7,613 nt of DNA from Bacteriovorax sp. (GCA_030654205.1 JAURXW010000044.1:1-7613); one strand, 5' to 3'. Shown: positions 1-7,096, counted from the stretch's first letter. The notes: a model not told the origin generated them from the sequence alone. Numbers and translations: made by a program.

Positions 1-1404
1 GAAGAACTTGAAGAAGTTGTGGATTTTTTAAAAGACCCAAAAAAATACACAGCACTTGGTGGTAAAATTCCAAAAGGGGTTATCCTTGTTGGTCCTCCCG
101 GGACAGGTAAAACTCTTTTAGCAAGAGCTGTGGCCGGTGAAGCAGATGTTCCTTTTTTCTCAATCTCTGGATCAGACTTTGTTGAAATGTTTGTTGGAGT
201 TGGGGCTTCAAGAGTTCGTGATTTATTTGAACAAGGAAAAAAGCACGCTCCATGTATTATCTTTATTGATGAAATCGATGCTGTTGGACGACATAGAGGT
301 CAGGGAATGGGAGGAGGTCACGATGAACGTGAACAAACTCTTAACCAACTTCTGGTTGAAATGGATGGATTTGAATCCAATGAAGGTGTTATTTTAATTG
401 CAGCTACCAATAGAATTGATGTTCTCGATCCGGCCTTGTTAAGACCAGGTCGATTTGATAGAAGAGTGATGGTCGGAGCTCCAGATGTTCGAGGACGTTT
501 GGGAATATTAAAAGTTCACACTAAAAAAACACCTCTTGAAGACAATATTGATTTAGAAGTTATTGCAAAAGGAACACCGGGATTTACTGGTGCAGATCTC
601 GCTAACCTTGTTAACGAAGCTGCTCTTAATGCTGCTCGCTTAAATAAGAAAAAACTTTCGAATGAAGATTTTGAACAGGCAAAAGATAAAGTTTTAATGG
701 GACCTGAGAGAAAATCTTTAGTTATTTCTGATAAAGAAAAATTGATGACTGCATATCATGAGGCCGGACATACTTTAGTTGGCATGAATTTACCTCATAC
801 TGATCCTATTCATAAAGTTTCTATTATGCCTCGTGGTGGTGCATTGGGAGTTACACAAACTCTTCCAAGTGAAGATATGTTGTCACTTACAAATGACCGT
901 GCAGAAAATTTTATTTCTTTTTTAATGGGTGGACGTTGTGCCGAAGAAATTGTTTACGGGCAAATGACTTCTGGTGCTTCTAACGATATTGAAAGAGCAA
1001 CAAGTTTGGCACGTAATATGGTTTGTAAATGGGGTATGTCTCAAAAAATGGGACCGATCAATTATAATAAATCTTCAACTTCTCCATTTTCAGGAATGGG
1101 TGATAACACTGATTATTCAGAAAAAACTGCTCAAGAAATTGATGAAGAAATTAATCGTATTATTGAGAAAAACTACAAACAGGCCATTAATATTTTAAAA
1201 TCAAACCGCGACGGTCTTGACCGTTTGGCCCGCGCCCTAATGGCATGGGAAACAATCGATTTTAAACAGGTTAAAGATGTTATTGCGGGAATTGACATTG
1301 GAGTTCCGCTTAAGGCCGAAAAACCAGCTCCAAAAGATGAAACGCCGACTGACAGTGCAAATCCAATTAGCAGCACTGGTAATCTAGATCCCATACTTGC
1401 CTAA
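1..1404 (+). CDS. ftsH: ATP-dependent zinc metalloprotease FtsH (5'-truncated by window)
   Basis: This is a membrane-anchored AAA+ protease that unfolds and degrades membrane and short-lived cytosolic proteins. The reading frame is open from base 1 (EELEEVV...), so the GTG at 19 is an internal valine and not the start. Numbering from the window edge, I see Walker A GPPGTGKT (31-38), Walker B IIFIDE (86-91), the second region of homology around AATNR (134-138) with arginine fingers R148 and R151, and the zinc site HEAGH (253-257) with third ligand D329 in SNDIERA. By comparison with E. coli FtsH (Walker A near residue 192) about 160 residues are missing upstream: the two membrane helices and the periplasmic domain. 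The C-terminus is a low-complexity Pro/Lys/Thr tail, as is usual in the family. The stop codon overlaps the next gene (folP-like). The family assignment is certain; the degradation targets in this organism are unknown. Confidence 0.98.
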   Translation, partial: EELEEVVDFLKDPKKYTALGGKIPKGVILVGPPGTGKTLLARAVAGEADVPFFSISGSDFVEMFVGVGASRVRDLFEQGKKHAPCIIFIDEIDAVGRHRGQGMGGGHDEREQTLNQLLVEMDGFESNEGVILIAATNRIDVLDPALLRPGRFDRRVMVGAPDVRGRLGILKVHTKKTPLEDNIDLEVIAKGTPGFTGADLANLVNEAALNAARLNKKKLSNEDFEQAKDKVLMGPERKSLVISDKEKLMTAYHEAGHTLVGMNLPHTDPIHKVSIMPRGGALGVTQTLPSEDMLSLTNDRAENFISFLMGGRCAEEIVYGQMTSGASNDIERATSLARNMVCKWGMSQKMGPINYNKSSTSPFSGMGDNTDYSEKTAQEIDEEINRIIEKNYKQAINILKSNRDGLDRLARALMAWETIDFKQVKDVIAGIDIGVPLKAEKPAPKDETPTDSANPISSTGNLDPILA

Positions 1405-2299
1405 GCTCATAAAATTTTCAGATATAAATACATTGGGAGTTATTAATATAACTCCCAATTCTTTTTCAGATCCAAAGTTATATTTAAATACAGATACCTT
1501 GATAAAGACCCTTAATAAATTTTTAGCGAATTCTTCGTTGGCCTTTGATTTTGGCTTTGAATCTACTGCTCCGATGAATCAAGCGATTTCCCTTATCGAT
1601 GAAAGAGCGAGGTTCGATCTTTTTTTTGAGCAAGTAAAAGAGCTTGATTTTAGCGGGCATTGGATTTCTTTTGATACCTATAAACCTCAAAATTTTCTCT
1701 ATTTTGAAGAGCAGTTTAAATCGCGATATAATAACTGTGGTTTTATTTTTAATGATGTGTCAGGTGTTTTAGATGAGGAAGTTATTGCGCTTTTAAAAAG
1801 TAAAAAAAATCAGGAAAATTTTTATTACATATTTTCGAGTACGCATATCCCCAAAAGGGAGAATGTTTTAAAACATATGTTGTACCTTGAGACTAGAGAC
1901 ATCATTGAATCATCTTTTGAAAGTTTCACAAATGGATTTGAAAAACTAAATGCTATTGGATTTAAAGATAAAATTATTTTTGATCCATGTTTTGGATTTT
2001 CTAAAAGCTATGATCAAAATTGGGAATTGTTAAACCGTTTTGATGAGTTACTTAAAAATCTTGAGCTTCAAAATATAACGGTGCCTTGGTTAATAGGTAT
2101 TTCCAAAAAATCTTTTCTTCGCCAATCGTTGTCTGAAGCTGTTGATCCAACTCGAGATCTTTATAAAGATTCAGAATTAATTCATGCAGAAATTATTAGT
2201 GATTTAATTTCAAAAAAATTAGGACATTTAATATTTAGAGTTCATGAACCAGATGTTGTGACTTCAGTCGAGTGTAAAATTTACATCAAAGATTTATAA
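1397..2299 (+). CDS. folP: Divergent dihydropteroate synthase
   Basis: The predicted reaction is condensation of 6-hydroxymethyl-dihydropterin pyrophosphate with p-aminobenzoate in cytosolic folate synthesis. It is a 300-residue TIM-barrel protein (E. coli about 282). Motifs in order: GVINITPNSFSD (14-25), FGFESTAP (52-59), FDTYKP with D93, NDVSG with N119, DPCFGFSK with D196, GISKKSF with K238, and FRVHEP with R281 and H283; these match the E. coli pterin-site residues D96, N115, D185, K221, R255 and H257. Departures: the ESTRPG loop reads ESTAPM (Arg63 equivalent is Ala58), the first motif has Asn for Asp, and the MHMxG segment is replaced by IFSSTHIP. The start is a TTG overlapping the ftsH stop by 8 bp with no visible Shine-Dalgarno; an in-frame TAG at 1385 leaves no upstream start. 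The ftsH-folP order supports the call. Activity is likely but not certain given the altered loops. Confidence 0.9.
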   Translation: MPKLIKFSDINTLGVINITPNSFSDPKLYLNTDTLIKTLNKFLANSSLAFDFGFESTAPMNQAISLIDERARFDLFFEQVKELDFSGHWISFDTYKPQNFLYFEEQFKSRYNNCGFIFNDVSGVLDEEVIALLKSKKNQENFYYIFSSTHIPKRENVLKHMLYLETRDIIESSFESFTNGFEKLNAIGFKDKIIFDPCFGFSKSYDQNWELLNRFDELLKNLELQNITVPWLIGISKKSFLRQSLSEAVDPTRDLYKDSELIHAEIISDLISKKLGHLIFRVHEPDVVTSVECKIYIKDL

Positions 2300-2336
2300 T
2301 TCTGAAAATTTATTAACTTTAAGCTAAAAGCTTTTG

Positions 2337-3239
2337 ATGAAATGTTTATTCGCTATTACCTTTACAGTATTTTGCTGGAGCCCATATTTAAAGGCCAGTA
2401 CTTTGAATATTGGAGATAAGGGCATTTATGGTGATGATAATAGATCTCTAATTTCGGAATTAAATAAAGAGGATAATAAACTACAGATTGAAAATTCACG
2501 GGCCATTCTAGCTCAGGTTCCGAAATGGAGAGTTACTCACGAAGATCAAAAATCAATTTCCATTAAAACCAGAAGTCTTGGAAGTGGGATGAATTTTTGT
2601 GCTGATGAAAAATTTAGTGAATTACCCTTAACGTCAAGCTGTTCAGCATTTTTAGTTGGTCCCGATTTAATTTTAACGGCCGGACATTGCTTGAAAGACA
2701 AATATGAATGCCAAAATAATTATTGGATTTTAGATTATAATGATTCGTCATTTTTTGAAGGAGCTGATGGGACAATTGATTTTCTAAAAGATAATATTGT
2801 TTCTTGTGTTCAAATCATCTCCAGTTCGGAAAATCCCAAATTGGATTATGCTTTGGTTCGTATTAGTCGAAAAATTACTGATCGTTTTCCACTAAAAATT
2901 CGTCGAAGTGGAATCGTTGATTCAGTTGATTTGTTATATGTTGTCGGCCATCCCATGGGTTTACCTAAAATTTTAACGGATCAAGCTAAAATTCGAGATA
3001 ACTCTAATACTTATTCCTTTATTACTAACGCTGATACTTTCAGTGGCAATTCTGGATCTCCTGTCATAAATGCAAAAACTCAAGTGGTTGAAGGAATTCT
3101 CGTGAGAGGTGGAGACGATTTTAAATTAGATACTGACCTAGGCTGTAATCGTTCTTATCACTGCTTGGATAATGAGTGTAAAGGTGAAACTGTTCAAAGA
3201 AGTTCTGTGCTTCCTGTAAAACTAATTCCAAAAATCTAA
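2337..3239 (+). CDS. Secreted trypsin/V8-fold serine protease (copy A)
   Basis: This is a predicted exported S1-family serine endopeptidase of 300 residues. A Sec signal peptide covers residues 1-20 (hydrophobic ITFTVFCWSP, likely cut after LKA) with no lipobox. The catalytic triad is visible: H117 in LTAGHC, D170 in LDYALV and S239 in GNSGSP. C102 and C118 flank the His segment as the usual trypsin disulfide. The DTFSGNSGSP stretch and an upstream IYGDDNR (30-36) resemble the V8/glutamyl-endopeptidase branch (S1B), where IGxDDR lies at the mature N-terminus, but about 65 residues separate it from the first Cys of that pair, more than in Bacillus enzymes. I prefer ATG 2337 to the adjacent TTG at 2334, since neither has a strong ribosome site. 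It lies 37 bp after folP and may be co-transcribed. It is a paralogue of the protease at 5096-6001. Substrate unknown. Confidence 0.93.
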   Translation: MKCLFAITFTVFCWSPYLKASTLNIGDKGIYGDDNRSLISELNKEDNKLQIENSRAILAQVPKWRVTHEDQKSISIKTRSLGSGMNFCADEKFSELPLTSSCSAFLVGPDLILTAGHCLKDKYECQNNYWILDYNDSSFFEGADGTIDFLKDNIVSCVQIISSSENPKLDYALVRISRKITDRFPLKIRRSGIVDSVDLLYVVGHPMGLPKILTDQAKIRDNSNTYSFITNADTFSGNSGSPVINAKTQVVEGILVRGGDDFKLDTDLGCNRSYHCLDNECKGETVQRSSVLPVKLIPKI

Positions 3240-3286
3240 TTTAATAAGCAGTTGTTTTCTTTTCCAACTTCTCTTACCATTAAGAT

Positions 3287-3682
3287 ATGGAATATGTTTG
3301 CGGTCCACTTCTTTTGTACAGTCAGGATAAAATCCGGATGATGGATTTTCTTTCGGACGTTTTTGAATTCGAGGTCGATGCTATTTCAGATAGTGTTCAA
3401 AGAGGCCCATTATTTTTTAAACTCTTCGAATTGGAGCCTCAGACACCGGTGATTCATAATTCTCCAAACAATGGTGTCATTTTTTCATTCAAAGTCAAAA
3501 GTGAACAGGCCCTTAAAGAAATTATGAGTAAGTATAATTTTTTTCTCTATCGAAAATCCAACGCTAATGCCATTGTCGAAAAACTCGAACTATTCCAAAG
3601 TGAAACAACCAAAATTTTGACCATCTCAGATATTGATCAAAGGCTTTGGCGTTTTGAATATGATACGAGAGTGGATTTTTAA
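3287..3682 (+). CDS. Small VOC/glyoxalase-fold-like protein
   Basis: This is a 131-residue cytosolic protein with no signal peptide or membrane segment. The pattern suggests a VOC (glyoxalase/bleomycin-resistance) fold: an opening strand, then helix DKIRMMDFLSDVFEFEVD (14-31), matching the family's 'FYxxvLGFev' region; a middle strand and helix (FSFKVKSEQALKEIM); and a closing ISDIDQRLWRFEYD that resembles the family's 'DPDGNxWEF'. The first strand (GPLLLYS) lacks the His or Glu metal ligand usual in VOC enzymes, so it may not be a metalloenzyme. The start is ATG 3287 with only a weak purine stretch upstream. It ends 2 bp before the dihydroorotase ATG, so the two are almost certainly co-transcribed and probably translationally coupled. 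Reaction and substrate are not recognisable. The gene is convincing; the fold call is moderate and rests on pattern only. Confidence 0.8.
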   Translation: MEYVCGPLLLYSQDKIRMMDFLSDVFEFEVDAISDSVQRGPLFFKLFELEPQTPVIHNSPNNGVIFSFKVKSEQALKEIMSKYNFFLYRKSNANAIVEKLELFQSETTKILTISDIDQRLWRFEYDTRVDF

Positions 3683-3684
3683 GT

Positions 3685-4974
3685 ATGGCAATCAAATCGA
3701 TTCAAGCTATCTGCGCGACTAGTGATGAAGTTAAAAGAAAAGAAATACGATTTGATTCTGACACTGGACTTATTACCAATGTGGGCGAATGTCTCTTGAA
3801 TACTTCTGAAGTTGATTATTACTATGATGATAATTTTTTATTATTTGCAGGGATGGGGGATATCCATATTCACGCCCGCGAAGATATCACTGGTAAAAAT
3901 AATTATAAAGAAGATTTTCAATCAGCTTGTTGCGCGGCCATTAATGGAGGCCTGGTCCATCTGGCCGATATGCCAAATAATCCCGTACCCCCAATAGATG
4001 ATGAAAGTTATTTACAAAAAATGGAGCTGGCAAAAAAGAGTGAAGTTCCAATTCTTATGTATGCTGGGATTGGCCCTGAAACTCTACCTTTAAGTTTCAT
4101 GGTACCCTACAAAGTTTATATGGGACCCTCAATTGGAGATCTTTATTTCAAAAATAATTCAGAGCTAGATGATGTTCTAAAAAATTATCGCCATCAATGG
4201 GTCAGTTTTCATTGCGAAGACCCTGAAATATTAAGTAAGCATGCCAATGAATTAGATCATTTTCATAAACGTCCTATTGAGGCCGAGTTAATTGCCACTG
4301 ATTTTGCGATTTATTTAATTGAAAAATATGATCTTAAAGGAAAGCTTTGTCATTATAGTGCAGGCAAGGGTCTTGATGCCATTAGGGCCGCACGTAAAAA
4401 AGGAATATCTGTTAGCTGTGAAGTAACTCCTCAGCATCTCTTTTTTTCAGAGGAGAGTATTCGCCTGATGCCAGACTCTGAGCAAATCAAATTTCAAATG
4501 AATCCACCTATCCGCTCAGTTCTTGATTCTCAAAAATTACTTGATGCCATTAGAAATAATGAAATAGATTTTCTGGCCACTGATCACGCTCCCCATTCGC
4601 CTCTTGAAAAAGCAAAAGGCATTAGTGGACTTCCAGGCCTTGATACCTATGCTGCTTTTGTCACTTGGCTTTTATTAGATCAGAATATATCGGCCAAGAC
4701 ATTAGCGTTAATGACCACTGAAAATCCTGGAATTTTTTTCAATCAATTTTTAGCTTCTCTCAATCAAAAAACTAATTTATTTAAAAAATGGGGAAATGGA
4801 TTGGGATTTTTAAAGCCAGGTTACTCTGCGTCATTTACCGTGCTCAATTTAAAAAAATCTCATCTTGTAACTAGTAGCAATATAAAATCCAAGGCCGCTT
4901 GGTCTCCTTTTATGAATATTATTTTTCCTGGATCATTGGAAAATGTTTTCATTCGAGGAAAGGGTCAAAGATAA
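3685..4974 (+). CDS. pyrC: Dihydroorotase
   Basis: This zinc amidohydrolase interconverts N-carbamoyl-L-aspartate and dihydroorotate, step three of de novo pyrimidine synthesis. It has 429 residues in the usual layout: a small beta-sandwich, a TIM barrel, then the sandwich return. Active-site residues are all visible: H61 and H63 plus substrate-binding R65 in GDIHIHARE; N98 in DMPNN; K143 in YKVYMGPS, the likely carboxylated lysine; H176 in SFHCED; H223 in CHYSAG; EVTPQH (246-251); catalytic D300 in ATDHAPH; and the substrate loop GLPGLD (315-320). The KVYMGPSIGDL stretch resembles the class I-like group with 'KVFMGxSTG' rather than the E. coli PyrC class or the Bacillus enzymes with Asp at that position. 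The start is ATG 3685, 2 bp after the VOC-like gene, with a weak GAGAG at 3667-3671 inside that gene. No pyrB, carA or carB is in view. It appears intact and active. Confidence 0.95.
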   Translation: MAIKSIQAICATSDEVKRKEIRFDSDTGLITNVGECLLNTSEVDYYYDDNFLLFAGMGDIHIHAREDITGKNNYKEDFQSACCAAINGGLVHLADMPNNPVPPIDDESYLQKMELAKKSEVPILMYAGIGPETLPLSFMVPYKVYMGPSIGDLYFKNNSELDDVLKNYRHQWVSFHCEDPEILSKHANELDHFHKRPIEAELIATDFAIYLIEKYDLKGKLCHYSAGKGLDAIRAARKKGISVSCEVTPQHLFFSEESIRLMPDSEQIKFQMNPPIRSVLDSQKLLDAIRNNEIDFLATDHAPHSPLEKAKGISGLPGLDTYAAFVTWLLLDQNISAKTLALMTTENPGIFFNQFLASLNQKTNLFKKWGNGLGFLKPGYSASFTVLNLKKSHLVTSSNIKSKAAWSPFMNIIFPGSLENVFIRGKGQR

Positions 4975-5095
4975 AGCCTGAGTATTTTTGTCAAATGTAA
5001 GTTTATGTTAGTGCCAAATTTATTCATAGTGTTCTTTAATTATGGTCTTCCTGATTTTAATTAGGATTAATTGATTATTTTTTTAAAGGAAATTA
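4975..5095 (+). promoter_or_regulatory. Intergenic leader of protease copy B with ribosome site
   Basis: This is the 121-bp, very AT-rich gap between pyrC and the second protease, the longest gap within the + strand block. AAAGGA at 5085-5090, five bases before the ATG, is a clear Shine-Dalgarno. A possible but weak promoter is GTGCCA (5011-5016) with TTTAAT (5035-5040) at 18-bp spacing. I see no hairpin plus T-run that would terminate the upstream transcript, so read-through from pyrC remains possible. The ribosome site is confident; the promoter is a guess. Confidence 0.35.
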
Positions 5096-6001
5096 ATGAA
5101 ATTAAAATTTCTCCTTTGCTCTTTTATCGCAATAACTTTAGCTTCAGCACTTGGCCATGCTCACGCAGCAGCTTCAAATAATTCACCTATAAACATTATT
5201 CCTAAAGTTATTTATGGAAATGATGATCGCTTAGATGTTTTCGAATCTTCTGATTCTTTAATGAGAGAGCTTTCTCGCTCAACAGCGGCCATGATTTCAA
5301 ATAATAATTTATCACTTGAAGGTGAGACGTACACACTTCAATCTAGAACTCTTGCTGATGAAGGGATTTGTAAAAGTGAGCGCTTCTCAAACCAAATGGC
5401 CGCTGCTAGCTGTTCAGGATTCTTGATTTCTCCTGATACAATGGTTACAGCTGGTCACTGTATTAATTCTATAAGTGATTGCCAAAGTAGTTCTTGGGTT
5501 TTTGATTTTGCAAATATAACTGGTGAAAAAATGGCTTATAGCTTTACAAAAAATCAGGTATTTCATTGCACAAAAATTATTTCGCGTGAAAAAAATGCTT
5601 CAAACATGAACGATTTTGCTGTTGTTAAACTTGACCGGCCCGTTCCAGGACGAGTTCCTCTTAAATACAGAACGACTGGCAAAGTGGCCGACGGAACTGT
5701 ATTTACTGTCATTGGACACCCTACAGGTCTTCCTTTAAAAATTACTTCAGCGGCCGATATGCGCGATAATTCAAAGGCCATTTATTTCACAACTAATGCT
5801 GATACCTACGGAGGAAACTCTGGATCGGCGGTAGTGGATTCGCGCACTGGTTTAGTTGAAGGAATTTTAGTTCGTGGTGACCAAGATTATACACGCCCAG
5901 AAGGAGAGGATTGCCAGGTTTCTGTACACCGTGATCAAAATGGCGGGCGCGGAGAAGATGCAACGAGAATTACAAATATTAAAGTTAATAATTCACTCTA
6001 A
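5096..6001 (+). CDS. Secreted trypsin/V8-fold serine protease (copy B)
   Basis: This is a predicted exported S1-family endopeptidase of 301 residues. It has a strong Sec signal peptide: MKLK, a hydrophobic core, then GHAHA with cleavage near residue 24. Triad: H121 in TAGHC, D173 in NDFAVV and S242 in GGNSGSA. C106 and C122 bracket the His region. VIYGNDDR (38-45) and DTYGGNSGS closely resemble the V8/glutamyl-endopeptidase branch. It shares with copy A the IYGxDxR motif, six Cys positions, IGHPxGLP/VGHPxGLP, RDNS, TNADT, and VEGILVRG after the Ser, so they are clear paralogues. The residue after GNSGS is Ala here and Pro in copy A. The V8-family His that reads P1 glutamate has no obvious counterpart in VEGILVRG, so Glu specificity cannot be assumed. 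The start is well supported by AAAGGA five bases upstream. It ends at a convergent junction with the dehydrogenase. Confidence 0.95.
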   Translation: MKLKFLLCSFIAITLASALGHAHAAASNNSPINIIPKVIYGNDDRLDVFESSDSLMRELSRSTAAMISNNNLSLEGETYTLQSRTLADEGICKSERFSNQMAAASCSGFLISPDTMVTAGHCINSISDCQSSSWVFDFANITGEKMAYSFTKNQVFHCTKIISREKNASNMNDFAVVKLDRPVPGRVPLKYRTTGKVADGTVFTVIGHPTGLPLKITSAADMRDNSKAIYFTTNADTYGGNSGSAVVDSRTGLVEGILVRGDQDYTRPEGEDCQVSVHRDQNGGRGEDATRITNIKVNNSL

Positions 6002-6003
6002 AT

Positions 6004-6046
6004 AAAAAAATGAAGATAGTGAAATGGAAATGCATTTTACTTATCT
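6004..6046 (-). terminator. Intrinsic terminator of the minus-strand dehydrogenase
   Basis: GTGAAATG (6019-6026) pairs with CATTTTAC (6033-6040) around a six-base loop, with one G-T pair. The stem extends through AGATA (6014-6018) with TTATCT (6041-6046) and a single bulged T. Read on the minus strand, the stem is followed after three bases by seven T (the A-run at 6004-6010). It lies 15 bp past the dehydrogenase stop. The A-run sits right next to the stop of protease copy B. On the + strand there is no T-run, so it should act mainly on minus-strand transcripts. Confidence 0.75.
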
Positions 6047-6056
6047 ACTAGAAAAT

Positions 6057-6082
6057 GACCTCTACGGAAGGAGGTCCTTTTT
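6057..6082 (+). terminator. Intrinsic terminator of protease copy B
   Basis: GACCTC (6057-6062) pairs with GAGGTC (6071-6076) around an eight-base loop and is followed by C and five T (6078-6082). The flanking AAAA (6052-6055) and the T-run could extend the stem past one mismatch. It lies about 55 bp beyond the protease stop and overlaps the last seven codons and the stop of the convergent dehydrogenase. On the minus strand the same stem is followed by ATTTTC, so it may work weakly in both directions. Confidence 0.7.
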
Positions 6083-7036
6083 GTCTACCCACGATTTTAA
6101 CTCCGACCCATTAATTCCTGCAATAATATTTTCTGCCGCTAAAATCGACATTGCATTTCGTGCCTCATAAGTCGCTGAACCTATATGAGGAAGAATCATT
6201 ACATTTTTTAATTTAAATAATCCATGCTCAACTGGTAAAGGCTCCGGTGTTGTCACATCAAGCCCAGCTGCAAAAATATTTTTTTCTTGGAGGGCAAAAA
6301 ACAGGTCCTCCTGATTGATAATTTCTCCTCTTGAAGTATTGATCAAAACAGCAGATTTTTTCATGGCATTTAATTCTTTTTTTCCAATGAGATTTCTCGT
6401 TTTATCAGTAAGTGGAGTGTGCAGAGAAATAAAATCACTTTGGGTACAGAGTTCTGCAAGATCTACTCTTGTGGCACTCATGGAGTTTATTTTATCCGAA
6501 TTGGCCGTATAAATAATCTTCATCTTAAAAGCACTGGAACACATTTCTGCCAGACGCATTCCAATTCGACCCAAACCTACTATCCCTAAAGTTTTACCAC
6601 GCAACCCGTGACCTAAATGCTTCGTTGGATGCCAGTCAATCCATTCTCCGTTTTGAGCACAGGCATTCGCCGAAAAGAAATTTCTCGTGGCAGAAATCAT
6701 TAATCCAAGTGCAACTTCGGCAGTGGCTTCAGTTAAAACATCAGGAGTATTACCAATGGGTATTTTAAGCTCGTGGGCCTTAGTTATATTTATATTATTA
6801 GTGCCAACCGCATAGTTTGATATAACTTTCAAATGAGAATTATAAGTCAAAAATTCTTCGTCAATGCGATCAGATAACATTGTAATAAGCGCGTCGGCAC
6901 TATGGCCTTTTTCTTTTAATTCTTCATAGCTTAGCGCTCGGTCAAGGTCGTTAACCGAGACTTCAAAGCCTGCTGAGCGCAAAAGTTCGATGCCAGCTGG
7001 AAGTATCGAGCGTGTAATAAATACCTTGTTTTTCAT
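6062..7036 (-). CDS. D-2-hydroxyacid dehydrogenase (glyoxylate/hydroxypyruvate reductase type)
   Basis: This is a cytosolic NAD(P)H-dependent oxidoreductase of 324 residues, likely reducing glyoxylate or hydroxypyruvate (or a related 2-oxoacid) to the D-hydroxyacid. Features: N-terminal catalytic half with VISNYAVGTNNI (71-82) and GNTPDVLTEATAE (95-107); Rossmann motif GLGRIG (154-159); and the catalytic Arg-Glu-His set as R236 in NTSRGE, E265 in TTPEPLP and H284 in LPHIGSAT. The segment after the second Rossmann strand (IYTANSDK) has no Asp at the usual NAD-selecting place, suggesting NADPH preference as in the human GRHPR-like group; this is inference. I chose ATG 7036 over the TTG at 7042 because GAAAGGA (7044-7050) lies seven bases upstream of the ATG. 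It stands alone between a convergent protease and a divergent subtilase. SerA, PdxB and phosphonate dehydrogenase are less likely given length and the absence of an ACT domain. Confidence 0.94.
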   Translation of the reverse strand: MKNKVFITRSILPAGIELLRSAGFEVSVNDLDRALSYEELKEKGHSADALITMLSDRIDEEFLTYNSHLKVISNYAVGTNNINITKAHELKIPIGNTPDVLTEATAEVALGLMISATRNFFSANACAQNGEWIDWHPTKHLGHGLRGKTLGIVGLGRIGMRLAEMCSSAFKMKIIYTANSDKINSMSATRVDLAELCTQSDFISLHTPLTDKTRNLIGKKELNAMKKSAVLINTSRGEIINQEDLFFALQEKNIFAAGLDVTTPEPLPVEHGLFKLKNVMILPHIGSATYEARNAMSILAAENIIAGINGSELKSWVDKKDLLP

Positions 7037-7043
7037 TACCAAT

Positions 7044-7050
7044 TCCTTTC
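7044..7050 (-). promoter_or_regulatory. Ribosome binding site of the dehydrogenase
   Basis: GAAAGGA on the minus strand sits seven bases before ATG 7036. It supports that ATG over the nearby TTG at 7042, which would be only one base from the site. Confidence 0.8.
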
Positions 7051-7065
7051 AATAATTTTTTTGCG

Positions 7066-7093
7066 TCTAACAATTACTTACAATCTATATAAT
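7066..7093 (+). promoter_or_regulatory. Candidate promoter of the subtilase gene
   Basis: A perfect TATAAT lies at 7088-7093. The -35 is poor: the best is CTAACA (7067-7072), four of six matches at a short 15-bp spacing, which suggests an activator or a weak promoter. Transcription would begin near 7100, giving a leader of about 75 bases. No comparable minus-strand promoter for the dehydrogenase stands out in the same gap. Confidence 0.5.
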
Positions 7094-7096
7094 GAG

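Noticed and set aside
19..21. GTG as the start of a 461-residue FtsH
   Set aside because: The frame is open to base 1 and the residues before it match the conserved FtsH linker; the GTG is an internal valine.
1173..1394. Minus-strand open frame of 73 codons under the ftsH end
   Set aside because: It lies antisense to well-conserved FtsH coding sequence, with no ribosome site or recognisable domain; a shadow frame. The same applies to the short overlapping frames at 137-397, 974-1198, 3812-3997, 5563-5781 and 6315-6512.
2321..2336. AAAAGCTTTT palindrome before protease copy A as a terminator
   Set aside because: The stem is only four to five A/T-rich pairs with no proper T-run and lies directly at the start codon; more likely chance in AT-rich DNA.
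2337..2400. Lipoprotein signal in protease copy A (Cys13) or copy B (Cys8)
   Set aside because: Neither Cys is preceded by a lipobox (VFC and LLC), and ordinary signal peptidase sites follow.
3250..3269. AGTTG/CAACT inverted repeat after protease copy A as a terminator
   Set aside because: It has a five-pair stem with a ten-base loop and no T-run after it; too weak to support.
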